Positions 20,909-29,639 of a DNA stretch of 64,000 nt are shown piece after piece. Each line of letters begins with the position of its first letter. Position 1 is the first letter of the stretch. Position numbers and translations under genes: made by a program. The stretch is taken from assembly GCF_025660655.1 (NCBI RefSeq), contig NZ_JAOTIN010000002.1:1-64000 (forward strand), in the 5' to 3' direction. A model generated the notes under the pieces. It was not told the origin of the DNA and did no database searches. It saw nothing but the letters and a program-made list of their open reading frames with translations. This DNA is from Streptococcus sp. CSL10205-OR2 (GTDB lineage Bacteria > Bacillota > Bacilli > Lactobacillales > Streptococcaceae).

Positions 20909-21974
20909 ACTTTATGTTTTTTTAACAGGTATCCTTGCCATTATTGGTATTCTTTTAGGTCTTTCTCTCATCATGAAACATGAATCTGGTGGTAGTCAAA
21001 ACGATGATAAACTAGTGATTTATAACTGGGGAGATTATGTTGACCCAGATTTATTAGAAAAATTTACCGAAGAAACTGGTATTAAAGTTGAATATGAAAC
21101 CTTTGACTCTAATGAAGCCATGTATACCAAAATTAAACAAGGTGGTACTTCTTATGATTTAGCAGTGCCTAGTGATTACATGATTGACAAAATGATTAAA
21201 GAAGAGTTAATCGTTCCACTAGACAAATCTAAAATAACAGGGTTTGAAAACATTGGTACTGAATTTTTAGACAAGAGTTTTGACCCTAAAAATAAATACT
21301 CTATTCCTTATTTCTGGGGTACAGTTGGTATTGTCTACAATGTTGAAATGGTTGAAGAAGAGCCTAGACACTGGGAAGATTTATGGCGTAAAGAATATCA
21401 AAATGATATCATGCTTGTTGATGGTGCCCGTGAAGTCATTGGGTTTGGTTTAAATACTTTTTCTTACAGTCTAAATACTAAAGATATGAAGGAACTCAAT
21501 CAAGTGGTTGAAAAACTGAATGATTTGACACCTAATATCAAAGCCATTGTTGGTGATGAGATGAAGGGCTATCTTATTCAAGAAGATGCTGCTATCGGGA
21601 TAACCTTCTCAGGCGAAGCTAGCGAAATGCTTGATGCTAACGAAAATCTTCGTTATGTTGTTCCAAGTGAAGGATCTAATATTTGGTTTGATAATATTGT
21701 TATCCCATCATCAGTAGAACACGAAGAAGCTGCTTACGCATTTATCAATTTCATGCTTGAACCTGAAAACGCTGCTCAAAATGCTGATTATATTGGCTAT
21801 GCCACTCCTAATCAAAAAGCAAAAGAGCTTCTCGATGAAGAAGTTAGAAATGATCAATCTTTCTACCCAAGTCCTGAAACAATCGCGCACTTAGAAGTCT
21901 ATGATAATCTAGGTCAAAAATGGCTTGGTATTTATAATGATTTATACTTACAATTTAAAATGTATCGTAAATAA
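20901..21974 (+). CDS. potD: Spermidine/putrescine-binding protein
   Basis: Extracellular polyamine receptor, 357 residues. A hydrophobic N-terminal segment (residues 5-24) acts as a signal or anchor. It has no lipobox Cys, so it is probably held as an uncleaved anchor rather than as a lipoprotein. The mature part starts with LVIYNWGDYVDPDLL, the PotD/PotF signature, and carries SYDLAVPSDYM and the ligand-site region PYFWGTVGIVYN. It ends the murB-potABCD operon, followed by a terminator. Confidence 0.96.
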   Translation: MRKLYVFLTGILAIIGILLGLSLIMKHESGGSQNDDKLVIYNWGDYVDPDLLEKFTEETGIKVEYETFDSNEAMYTKIKQGGTSYDLAVPSDYMIDKMIKEELIVPLDKSKITGFENIGTEFLDKSFDPKNKYSIPYFWGTVGIVYNVEMVEEEPRHWEDLWRKEYQNDIMLVDGAREVIGFGLNTFSYSLNTKDMKELNQVVEKLNDLTPNIKAIVGDEMKGYLIQEDAAIGITFSGEASEMLDANENLRYVVPSEGSNIWFDNIVIPSSVEHEEAAYAFINFMLEPENAAQNADYIGYATPNQKAKELLDEEVRNDQSFYPSPETIAHLEVYDNLGQKWLGIYNDLYLQFKMYRK

Positions 21975-22000
21975 AATAGTCTGACTCAGACTATTTTTTT
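21974..22000 (+). terminator. Terminator after potD
   Basis: Stem AAATAGTCTGA / TCAGACTATTT (21974-21984 with 21986-21996) followed by T. It overlaps the potD stop codon. Confidence 0.8.
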
Positions 22001-22120
22001 ATGTTAATTTTTAGGTGGCTTAGCTATAGTAACCATAGAAAAAGCTTTAAAATTATGATAAAATAAAGATTAAGTGAATCAAAGAGAATAAATAAAAGTT
22101 GTTAATATCTGGAGAAAAAT

Positions 22121-23071
22121 ATGAAATTATCAGTCATTATTACCTACTATAATGAAGAAAAAATGATACAAAAGACCCATCACGCTATTTCTGATCAACT
22201 TAAAAAAATGCAAAATCAGTCTATTTCTGATTATGAATTAATTTATATTGATGACGGTAGCACAGATAAGACTTTTTCATTAATGAAAAGCATTGCTAAT
22301 TCTGATGATAAAGTGAAGTTTATCCGTTTTAGCCGTAATTTTGGTCGTGAGGGTGGTATTCTTTCAGGATTTCAACATGCAACTGGCGATGCTGCTATGG
22401 TTATGGATGGGGATTTACAGCATCCACCTAGTCTGATTCCTTTATTTGTTAATGCCTATAAAGAAGGGTATGATATTGTTAGTGGTCAAAGAAATCGACA
22501 AGGGGAATCAGCATTTAGCAGTTTTTTTGCAAAATTATTTTATATGATTTCCAACCGTCTCATGGATGTGCATTTGACTGATGGTAAATCAGAATTAAGA
22601 CTCTTAAGTAGAAGAGCCTATAAAAAATTTATTTCTCTTCCAGAATATAATCGTTTCAATAAAGGGCTTTACGAATGGATTGGATTTAATGAAAAAGTTA
22701 TTCCTTATCAAAATCATGTAAGAGAAGAAGGAAAAAGTAAGTTTGGGTTTAGAAAATCTCTTAATTATGCTATTCAAGGAATTATTTCGTTTAATGATAA
22801 ACCATTAAGAATTTCTATCCAATTTGGTTTATTTAGTATTGCTTTGGCCATTTTGTATCTTTTATTTGAACTATTTAGATATATTCAACACCCAGATACT
22901 GCTGTTAGTGGTTATTTTACAACAATTGCAGCTATTATTCTCTTTAGTGGTGTTCAGTTAATTTCGATTGGTATTTTAGGAGAATACATTGGTAAAATTT
23001 ACTACGAAGTTAAAAAGAGACCACATTATATTATCAGCGACACAAATATTGAAGAAGTAAAGAAGGATTAA
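22121..23071 (+). CDS. Polyprenyl-phosphate glycosyltransferase (GT2, GtrB/CsbB type)
   Basis: Membrane-bound GT2 enzyme of 316 residues that loads a sugar onto undecaprenyl phosphate. The GT-A domain shows SVIITYYNEE (3-12), IDDGSTDKT (about 43-51) and the metal-binding DGDLQHPP (near 98-105). Two C-terminal transmembrane helices (about 230-255 and 265-295) are as in CsbB and GacI. YfhO follows after 3 nt and would be the enzyme that uses the lipid-linked sugar outside the cell. The sugar is unknown; glucose or GlcNAc are common in the family. Confidence 0.9.
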   Translation: MKLSVIITYYNEEKMIQKTHHAISDQLKKMQNQSISDYELIYIDDGSTDKTFSLMKSIANSDDKVKFIRFSRNFGREGGILSGFQHATGDAAMVMDGDLQHPPSLIPLFVNAYKEGYDIVSGQRNRQGESAFSSFFAKLFYMISNRLMDVHLTDGKSELRLLSRRAYKKFISLPEYNRFNKGLYEWIGFNEKVIPYQNHVREEGKSKFGFRKSLNYAIQGIISFNDKPLRISIQFGLFSIALAILYLLFELFRYIQHPDTAVSGYFTTIAAIILFSGVQLISIGILGEYIGKIYYEVKKRPHYIISDTNIEEVKKD

Positions 23072-23074
23072 TCA

Positions 23075-26005
23075 ATGACTCAAACAGCTCATTTGGTGAG
23101 TTTTTTCGAAAAATTATATCAACGCCATCTCCCATTTTTAAAAAAGCATAAAAAAGCAGTCACTTATCTTTCAAGTGCCTTATTACCCATTTTTGTTATG
23201 CTTATTGTCTGGTTTTTTATGGGCGCCTTTCCTTTTGGCAAGAAAACCTTGATGGCAGTTGACTTTGGACAACAATACATTAGTTTTTACGGTTTTCTCA
23301 AAGAAACTATTTTATCAGGGGATTGGTCTGGATTTTTTTATTCCTTTACCAAATCGATTGGTGGGCCAATGATAGGTATTTTAGGGTATTATCTGATTAG
23401 TCCCTTTAATATTTTTTATATTTTATTACCACTGTCACAGTTTAAATGGGCAGTATTTCTCACTATCTTATTAAGATATGGTGCCATCTCATTAAGTTTT
23501 AGTCATCTTCTCATTAAACGTTATAAGGGATTATCTACCAAGCCTTGGCTAGTTCCTCTTTTATCATTATCATATGCTCTTTCAGGGATGTTAGTGTCTT
23601 ACCAGATGAACGTGTTATTTTATGATGCCATGTTTATGCTTCCCTTAGTTATTCTTACTCTAGAAGAGACACTAGATGGTAAAAGACCATTTGGTTATAT
23701 TTTAACCTTGGCTTTAACCATGTTTTTACAATTTTACATGGGCTATATGATCTGTTTATTTGTGGTTTTATACGCTTGTTATTATCTTTCACCCAAGTTA
23801 GCAATAAGAGGAACTTTAAAAGATAAAACACTAGCATTCTTTATTCCACTTTTTAAAACAGCCTTTTATTCTATCCTTGCTATTACTAGTGTTTTTTTCC
23901 TTTTATATCCTATTTTCTTAAATTTATTGGAAAGTAAAGGAGCAATAGGAGGTGCCTTGTTATTTAGCTGGGATTTCCAAATTAATCCACTTGATATCAT
24001 ATCAAAAGTAATGATAGGTGGTTTTGATGACAATTCTTGGTCAAAAGGCCCAAGTCTTCCAAATATCTATGTTGGCGCCTTGTCTTTGATTAGTTCATTC
24101 TTTTATTTCAGACATGTTAAAGACCATCTTTATCAAAAAATTGGTGCAGGGTTAATAATAACCGTTTTCTTTGTGTCATTTGTTAATGAATTTACTAGTA
24201 AGATTTGGCATATGGGTCAAAATCCGGCTGGGTTCTTTTATCGTTTTTCATGGATTTTCTCATTCTTTATTGTTTTAACAGCATATAAAGTACTAAAGGC
24301 AGCAGTTAAAATAAATAGAAAAGAATTCTTCTTTGGTCTACTGTTGATGTTTGCGTCAGTGACGTATGTCATGACACAATCTTATACTTATATCGCTCCA
24401 AAACAGGTCAAAGCAATAACAACCTTTGTTACTGAAAATCCAAAAGTGATTCTATTTTTACTAACGATTATTCCAATTATCAGTAGCTATTTCATCTGGC
24501 AAAAAAAAGAATACAGCTTATTACAGCGTAGTTTATTGATAATAATAGTCGTTTTAACAATTCCAGCGGAATACTTTTTACTTGTCAAGGGCTTTTTACT
24601 GACGCAAGTAGTTTTTACTTTGTTGACATGGGTACTTATTTTACTATTCTATTTCTTTGGTTCAAGCCGATTTTTATGGGCACTTATCTATGGTATTACC
24701 ATTTTTGAACTAGGTCTTAATGCTTATCTATCGCAATATACGTTATATTATGCTGATGCAGATAAGTTTACAGATGCAACCCTATCAGTTAAAGAAGTGA
24801 CAGATAAAATACAAGCAAAAAGCGATGTTGGATTTTACCGTATTGGATCGACCTTTTCCTATTCAAGAACAACACCGAGTTTGATTTCTTATCCAGGACT
24901 AAGTAGCTTTAGTTCTAGCTTGGAGCGCTCAACCATGGACTTGTTTTCTTACTTAGGTGATATTGGTGTTAATGCTTCAACCCAATACACTAATGGCACT
25001 CTTTTAACAGATGCTTTATTTGGTGTGAGATACTATGTTGATGTGAAAGACCATACACAAGAAGAAGCAGATGAACATCCAGAAAAGATGTTTTTCAACA
25101 AAAATTCTAGTCGTTTTGACTTAACGAGTTACTATCATAAAATTGATGAAAATGATCGCTACCTTGTTTATGAAAACCCCAATGTTTTCTCAGTTGCTTT
25201 TGGAACCAATAAAGTAACACAAAGTATCTTGTTTGGTTTAAATAATCCTGTTGCCAACCAAAATATTATCTTGAAATCAATGGCTGGAACTGATACTAAT
25301 TATTTTGAACAATTTAGTTTTTCAGCCATTGAAATAGAAAATATGGAAAAAGTCGATGGTCCAAATGGACAACCGGTCTATAATCGCATTGATAAAAACC
25401 AACTGGGTATTATCCGATTTAAAATTATTCCAAAAAGTTCATTTACCTATTATTTCCTAACACCATCAGGATTAGAAACGAAACGTGATCATTTATCAAT
25501 TTTATTAAACAATAAATGGTTGACCAATCAAAAATCTTATTCACAAAAACAACTATGGCAACTGACACATGGTACTGAAGGGCAAGAAACAGTTCTTGAA
25601 ATGCGTTTTTCAGATGATGACGTCAATATTGAAAATGCAGGTCTTGTTAGAGCCAATAATATTGAAATCGAAAAAATACTTGCTGACAGATTAAAACAAA
25701 GTATGACCGTCACTGAATGGACCAACACATCAATCAAGGGACATGTCGATATCACTGACAATAGCGATGTCATGATGACAAGTATTCCTTATAGTGCTGA
25801 TTGGACTGTAAGAGTTGACGGAGAAGTCGTTGAAACAACAAAAGCCTGGAATAGTCTCTTATCTTTTCCCATCACCTCAGGAAAACATGATATAGAGATG
25901 CATTATTCTCCTAAAGGCTTAAAAACCGGCTTAGCAGTTTCTGCACTATCGATTGTTATGATATCATTCTTATGGTACAAAGATAAAAAAGATAAGGTTT
26001 ATTAA
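23075..26005 (+). CDS. YfhO family multi-pass membrane glycosyltransferase-like protein
   Basis: A 976-residue GT-C-fold protein of the YfhO family. There are about a dozen or more transmembrane helices in residues 28-560, then a large extracellular domain to about 940 and a final helix (about 948-965). The first extracellular loop MAVDFGQQYISFYG holds the Asp and the aromatic pattern typical of YfhO. In B. subtilis, YfhO works with CsbB to decorate lipoteichoic acid. The 3-nt spacing to the GT2 gene here supports the same two-step system. The target polymer in this organism is not known. Confidence 0.9.
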   Translation: MTQTAHLVSFFEKLYQRHLPFLKKHKKAVTYLSSALLPIFVMLIVWFFMGAFPFGKKTLMAVDFGQQYISFYGFLKETILSGDWSGFFYSFTKSIGGPMIGILGYYLISPFNIFYILLPLSQFKWAVFLTILLRYGAISLSFSHLLIKRYKGLSTKPWLVPLLSLSYALSGMLVSYQMNVLFYDAMFMLPLVILTLEETLDGKRPFGYILTLALTMFLQFYMGYMICLFVVLYACYYLSPKLAIRGTLKDKTLAFFIPLFKTAFYSILAITSVFFLLYPIFLNLLESKGAIGGALLFSWDFQINPLDIISKVMIGGFDDNSWSKGPSLPNIYVGALSLISSFFYFRHVKDHLYQKIGAGLIITVFFVSFVNEFTSKIWHMGQNPAGFFYRFSWIFSFFIVLTAYKVLKAAVKINRKEFFFGLLLMFASVTYVMTQSYTYIAPKQVKAITTFVTENPKVILFLLTIIPIISSYFIWQKKEYSLLQRSLLIIIVVLTIPAEYFLLVKGFLLTQVVFTLLTWVLILLFYFFGSSRFLWALIYGITIFELGLNAYLSQYTLYYADADKFTDATLSVKEVTDKIQAKSDVGFYRIGSTFSYSRTTPSLISYPGLSSFSSSLERSTMDLFSYLGDIGVNASTQYTNGTLLTDALFGVRYYVDVKDHTQEEADEHPEKMFFNKNSSRFDLTSYYHKIDENDRYLVYENPNVFSVAFGTNKVTQSILFGLNNPVANQNIILKSMAGTDTNYFEQFSFSAIEIENMEKVDGPNGQPVYNRIDKNQLGIIRFKIIPKSSFTYYFLTPSGLETKRDHLSILLNNKWLTNQKSYSQKQLWQLTHGTEGQETVLEMRFSDDDVNIENAGLVRANNIEIEKILADRLKQSMTVTEWTNTSIKGHVDITDNSDVMMTSIPYSADWTVRVDGEVVETTKAWNSLLSFPITSGKHDIEMHYSPKGLKTGLAVSALSIVMISFLWYKDKKDKVY

Positions 26006-26021
26006 AATAATGACTTACTGA

Positions 26022-26053
26022 AAAAGACAACCATTGTATTTTGGTTGTCTTTT
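26022..26053. terminator. Bidirectional terminator between yfhO-like gene and prolyl-tRNA editing gene
   Basis: Stem AAAAGACAACCA / TGGTTGTCTTTT (26022-26033 with 26042-26053), flanked by A and T runs on both sides, between two convergent genes. Confidence 0.8.
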
Positions 26054-26066
26054 ACTATGAAATCAT

Positions 26067-26555
26067 TTATAAGTCCACAACATGAATGAAATAGCCCAAG
26101 TGTTTTATAAAAGCAAGTAAATCATTCGTTGCAATAAAAATCGTTTTATCATTAGTGTTGGGATGAAAACTCATTTTTTCTTCTGAGAGAATTTCTTGAT
26201 CAAAATAAACCTTAATATCACGATTAGGATTAAACAATAAACCAAAAGGAGAGACAATCCCAGGCTCCAGTGACATTTTCTCAAAAATAAGTTGCTCAGA
26301 AGCTAATTTGATTCTCTTTTCTTTAATAATTTCTTTAAAATGGTCTAAATTTAAACGTTTCTGATCATCCATAACAACTAAATAAAAGGCTGTTTTTTTC
26401 TTATTGGTCAAAAAAAGTGTTTTTGTTCGAACGCCCTCAATTCCTTCAATGAATGCATCTGCTTGCTCAGTTGTTAAAGCAGGTTCATGAGAAACGATGT
26501 CATAAGGTATTTTTAAGCTTTCAAGCTTACTAATTAATTCCTGATATAATGTCAT
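26067..26555 (-). CDS. Aminoacyl-tRNA deacylase, ProX/PrdX type (YbaK fold)
   Basis: Trans-editing enzyme that removes wrong amino acids (typically Ala) from tRNA-Pro. Of the 162 residues, the YbaK-type core is seen in GVRTKTLFLTNKKK with the conserved Lys (near residue 45), LNLDHFKEI, LASEQLIFEKMSLEPGIVSPFGLL and VYFDQEI. The Pro-Phe-Gly motif SPFGLL is typical of the PrdX/ProX group. The ribosome-binding site AAGGAGG on the minus strand lies 5 nt before the ATG. It is a monocistronic gene facing the yfhO unit. Confidence 0.88.
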   Translation of the reverse strand: MTLYQELISKLESLKIPYDIVSHEPALTTEQADAFIEGIEGVRTKTLFLTNKKKTAFYLVVMDDQKRLNLDHFKEIIKEKRIKLASEQLIFEKMSLEPGIVSPFGLLFNPNRDIKVYFDQEILSEEKMSFHPNTNDKTIFIATNDLLAFIKHLGYFIHVVDL

Positions 26556-26651
26556 AGTAACCTCCTTTATTTTTAATTGCTTCTAGTTTCATAGTAGCTT
26601 TTTTTTAACCTTTCAGCAAGTTTTAAAAGCTAATCTTACTAGAGAATCTTA

Positions 26652-26660
26652 TGGTATAAT
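26652..26660 (+). promoter_or_regulatory. Extended -10 promoter of SGNH hydrolase and the tandem array
   Basis: TGG-TATAAT about 65 bp before the SGNH hydrolase start. It is the only promoter I see ahead of the six-gene tandem array, whose first member starts 15 nt after the hydrolase stop. Confidence 0.55.
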
Positions 26661-26724
26661 AGGTTAAGTTAAGTATTGCATTCAAATGATAATTAACATG
26701 ATATATCTAGGAGGTCAATTAGCA

Positions 26725-27363
26725 ATGGCTGATGAAAAAATGTTGCGCTATTATTTTAAAATCCAAAATGATAAAAGACAAGCCTACAAAATCGAAAACA
26801 GGTGCACTTTAAGATTCCCAGAAGTTATCTTTATTGGTGATTCAATTGTCGAATTTTTTAGATTAGAAGACTATATTAAAACCCAAAAAGTTGTTGCTAA
26901 TCGAGGCATTTCTGCTTACACGTCAGATATCTTACTAAAGTATTTAGACACCCACATCTTTGGTGATCAATTGAAAACAGTTTTTATTTTAATTGGTACT
27001 AATGATATAGGTATCTCTATTAGCAAAGAAAAGACAATAACAAACATGACTCAAATCATTGAAAAAATCAAGGAAAATTACCCGTCTGTTACTATCGTTT
27101 TGCTTGAAATTCTTCCTGTAAACACAAGAGTTTTTGATTTAAGCAGATTTGGCATGAGAGATAATAAAACAATCTCAGACTTAAATCGTGCTTATGAAGA
27201 GTTAACAAATAAGTTTGATTACGTTTCTCTTTTAGAAACATATGACGCTTTTTTAGATAATAAAGGTGATTTAAAAGTTGACTTTACAAAAGATGGTCTA
27301 CATTTGTCAGATAAAGGTTATCAAGTCCTTGCAGAGTTGATTAATCAAACTGAGTATCTATAA
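26725..27363 (+). CDS. SGNH/GDSL-type hydrolase
   Basis: Esterase/lipase-like hydrolase of 212 residues. Block I is FIGDSIVEFF (catalytic Ser near residue 38), block III is LIGTNDIGIS (near 90-99), and block V DGLHLSDKGYQ near the C-terminus holds the catalytic Asp and His. It has no signal peptide, so it is likely cytoplasmic. The ATG at 26725 is chosen because AGGAGG (26709-26714) lies 10 nt upstream; the in-frame ATG at 26686 precedes that site. The substrate is unknown. It is the first gene of the unit that continues into the tandem array. Confidence 0.9.
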   Translation: MADEKMLRYYFKIQNDKRQAYKIENRCTLRFPEVIFIGDSIVEFFRLEDYIKTQKVVANRGISAYTSDILLKYLDTHIFGDQLKTVFILIGTNDIGISISKEKTITNMTQIIEKIKENYPSVTIVLLEILPVNTRVFDLSRFGMRDNKTISDLNRAYEELTNKFDYVSLLETYDAFLDNKGDLKVDFTKDGLHLSDKGYQVLAELINQTEYL

Positions 27364-27378
27364 GAATTGGAGGCTGTA

Positions 27379-27771
27379 TTGAAAAAGAAGTTACTTTTTA
27401 TCCTTATAGCATTAGTGCTAGTCGGTGGAATATTTATAGCTTTTTGTCTAAATAACAGTAAAATAGAAGAAGATACTTGGATGAGAAAACAAGAAGATCG
27501 AGTCGCCTTGTATTTTATTAATCGCTACGAATTAACCAATGGTGATGATATAGAAGAAATTGAGATTGTACAATTTGAAAAAAATTCAATGACTGGCTAT
27601 TGTAGAGTTGTATTGTCTGCTAACAATAAATACAATATTGCTTTTTCTCTAAATAGTGATAACGACGAAATTAGAACTTCAAACTATCTCCCAGAAAATT
27701 TCAAAAAAAAACCTATTGATGATAATTTAACTGAATTACCTATCAAAATGAAATATATAGAGAGGGAGTAG
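27379..27771 (+). CDS. Tandem paralogue 1: small membrane-anchored protein, possible TilA/DUF1433-like immunity protein
   Basis: 130 residues. The N-terminal MKKKLLFILIALVLVGG starts a single hydrophobic helix (5-22), followed by an extracellular domain of about 105 residues. The domain has a charged helix ending DRVALYFINRYEL, then beta-like segments (EEIEIVQFEKNSMTG). TTG start at 27379 with GGAGG 5 nt upstream. Cys23 follows IAF, a poor lipobox because Phe is at -1. Residue 76 is Cys (TGYCRVV), where all siblings have Trp, by a single G-to-T-type change from copy 5. Its 3' half is nearly identical to copy 5. The immunity role is inferred from context. Confidence 0.85.
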   Translation: MKKKLLFILIALVLVGGIFIAFCLNNSKIEEDTWMRKQEDRVALYFINRYELTNGDDIEEIEIVQFEKNSMTGYCRVVLSANNKYNIAFSLNSDNDEIRTSNYLPENFKKKPIDDNLTELPIKMKYIERE

Positions 27772-27828
27772 AAATTTCTTTCTACATCTATATGTACTTT
27801 AATGAGAATCATAAACAAGGAGGCTGTA

Positions 27829-28221
27829 TTGAAAAAGAAGTTATTTTTTATCCTTATAGCATTAGTGCTAGTCGGTGGAATATTTATAGCTTTTTGTCTA
27901 AATAACAGTAAAATAGAAGAAGATACTTGGATGAGAAAACAAGAAGATCGAGTCGCCTTGTATTTTATTAATCGCTACGAATTAACTAATGGTGATGATA
28001 TAGAAGAAATTGAGATTGTACAATTTGAAGAAAACTCTATGACTGGTTCTTGGAGGATTACACTATTGGTAAACACAAAGTTTTATATTTCGTTTTACGA
28101 ATATGAATCTACTGGTGAGATATGGACAAGTAACTATTCATCTAAAGAGTTTAATAAGAAGAAAATGATAGACAATTTTTCAGAATTACCATTAAAAATA
28201 AAATATTTAGAAGGAAAATAA
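27829..28221 (+). CDS. Tandem paralogue 2: small membrane-anchored protein
   Basis: 130 residues, TTG start with AAGGAGG. About the first 200 nt match copy 1 with only a couple of changes, including the Cys23 variant. From the sequence for NSMTGSWRIT onward it diverges strongly (NTKFYISFYEYESTGEIWTS, then KKKMIDNFSELPLKIKYLEGK). The variable 3' half is thus attached to a shared 5' half, as expected from recombination between repeats. An upstream in-frame ATG at 27802 would place the ribosome-binding site inside the gene and is not used. Function unknown; same proposal as copy 1. Confidence 0.85.
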   Translation: MKKKLFFILIALVLVGGIFIAFCLNNSKIEEDTWMRKQEDRVALYFINRYELTNGDDIEEIEIVQFEENSMTGSWRITLLVNTKFYISFYEYESTGEIWTSNYSSKEFNKKKMIDNFSELPLKIKYLEGK

Positions 28222-28279
28222 TTTCATCATTTTCTAGAAATAATAATCAGAATTATTAACTATTAACAAGGAGTCTGTT

Positions 28280-28672
28280 TTGAAAAAGAAATTACTTTTT
28301 ATCCTTATACCATTAGTGATAATTGGTGGAATATTTATAGCTTTTAGTCTAAACAACACTAAAAAAGAAGAAGACAGTTTGACGAAAAAAGAACAAGATC
28401 GCATAGCTTTGTACTTTGTTAATAATTATGATTTAGCTAATGGTAGTGATATTGAAGAAATTGAAGTAATTCAATTTAAAAAAAACGTGACGGCTGGTTA
28501 TTGGAGAATCACACTTCTTGTTAACAATAAGTTTAAAATTTCATTTGCTATATACACTTCTGATAGTGAAATTATAACATCAAACTATTTGCCAACAGAA
28601 TTTATAGATAAAACAACTATTGGTACTTTAACTGAATTACCAGTAAAATTGAAATATATAGAGAGGGAGTAG
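28280..28672 (+). CDS. Tandem paralogue 3: small membrane-anchored protein
   Basis: 130 residues, TTG start with AAGGAG 8 nt upstream. It has the same N-terminal membrane helix, with Ser instead of Cys at residue 23, and the most divergent stalk (TKKEEDSLTKKEQDRIALYF). Its 3' half (IEEIEVIQFKKNVTAGYWRI onward) is almost identical to copy 6. The conserved aromatic TAGYW motif lies near residue 75, and the protein ends ELPVKLKYIERE like copy 4. Function unknown. Confidence 0.85.
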   Translation: MKKKLLFILIPLVIIGGIFIAFSLNNTKKEEDSLTKKEQDRIALYFVNNYDLANGSDIEEIEVIQFKKNVTAGYWRITLLVNNKFKISFAIYTSDSEIITSNYLPTEFIDKTTIGTLTELPVKLKYIERE

Positions 28673-28734
28673 AAATTTCTCTCTATCTATATGTATTTTA
28701 ACCAGAATTATTAATTATTAACAAGGAGTTTATT

Positions 28735-29127
28735 TTGAAAAAGAAGTTACTTTTTATCCTTATAGCCTTAGTGTTAGCCGGTGGAATATTTACAGCTTTT
28801 AGTCTAAATGACACTAAAAAAGAAGAAGATGCTTGGATGAGAAAACAAGAAGAACGAGTTGCTTTGTATTTTATTAATAATTTTGATTTAGCAGATGGTA
28901 GTGACATTGAAAAAATAGAAGTAGTTGATTTTGAAAAAAATTCAATGACGGGTACTTGGTGGATTACTCTTTGTGTAAATAATAAATATAATATGGATTT
29001 TTCACTAACCAAATCTAATAATAATCTTCGAACATCACACTATTCACCAATAGATTTTATAGATAAAACAACTATTGGTAGTTTAACTGAATTACCAGTA
29101 AAATTGAAATATATAGAAAGGAAGTAG
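28735..29127 (+). CDS. Tandem paralogue 4: small membrane-anchored protein
   Basis: 130 residues, TTG start with AAGGAG. The membrane helix is LLFILIALVLAGGIFTAF with Ser23. The central part is distinct (EKIEVVDFEKNSMTGTWWIT), with a double Trp where siblings have Trp-Arg. The C-terminal FIDKTTIGSLTELPVKLKY is shared with copy 3. Its 5' half is nearly the same as that of copy 6. Function unknown. Confidence 0.85.
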   Translation: MKKKLLFILIALVLAGGIFTAFSLNDTKKEEDAWMRKQEERVALYFINNFDLADGSDIEKIEVVDFEKNSMTGTWWITLCVNNKYNMDFSLTKSNNNLRTSHYSPIDFIDKTTIGSLTELPVKLKYIERK

Positions 29128-29184
29128 AAATTTTTCTCTTTATCTATATGTACTTTAATGAGAATTATTTACAAGGAGTCTGTT

Positions 29185-29577
29185 TTGAAAAAGAAGTTAC
29201 TTTTTATCCTTATAGCATTAGTGTTAGCCGGTGGAATATTTACAGCTTTTAGTCTAAATGACAATAAAAAAGAAGAAGATACTTGGATGAAAGAACAAGA
29301 AGATCGAGTTGCCTTGTATTTCATTAATCGCTACGAATTAACCAATGGTGATGATATAGAAGAAATTGAGATTGTACAATTTGAAAAAAATTCAATGACT
29401 GGCTATTGGAGAGTTGTATTGTCTGCTAACAATAAATATAATATTGCTTTTTCTCTAAATAGTGATAACGACGAAATTAGAACTTCAAACTATCTCCCAG
29501 AAAATTTCAAAAGAAAACCTATTGATGATAATTTAACTGAATTACCTATCAAAATGAAATATATAGAGAGGGAGTAG
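29185..29577 (+). CDS. Tandem paralogue 5: small membrane-anchored protein
   Basis: 130 residues, TTG start at 29185 with AAGGAG; an in-frame ATG at 29158 lies before the ribosome-binding site and is rejected. The 5' end resembles copy 4 (VLAGGIFTAFSLND). The rest follows copy 1 almost base for base, including SDNDEIRTSNYLPENFK, but with Trp at residue 76 where copy 1 has Cys. It is therefore a chimera of a copy-4-type head and a copy-1-type domain, or the reverse ancestry. Function unknown. Confidence 0.85.
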   Translation: MKKKLLFILIALVLAGGIFTAFSLNDNKKEEDTWMKEQEDRVALYFINRYELTNGDDIEEIEIVQFEKNSMTGYWRVVLSANNKYNIAFSLNSDNDEIRTSNYLPENFKRKPIDDNLTELPIKMKYIERE

Positions 29578-29639
29578 AAATTTCTCTCTATCTATATGTA
29601 TTTTAATCAGAATTATTAATTATTAACAAGGAGTTTATT

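Noticed and set aside
27379-28221. Array copies 1 and 2 considered as lipoproteins because of Cys23
   Set aside because: The residue before Cys is Phe, which does not fit the lipobox, and copies 3-6 have Ser at this place. A plain membrane anchor is the better reading.
28698-29012. Open frame on the minus strand opposite array copy 4
   Set aside because: It is a shadow of the coding strand, with no ribosome-binding site and no family-like sequence.
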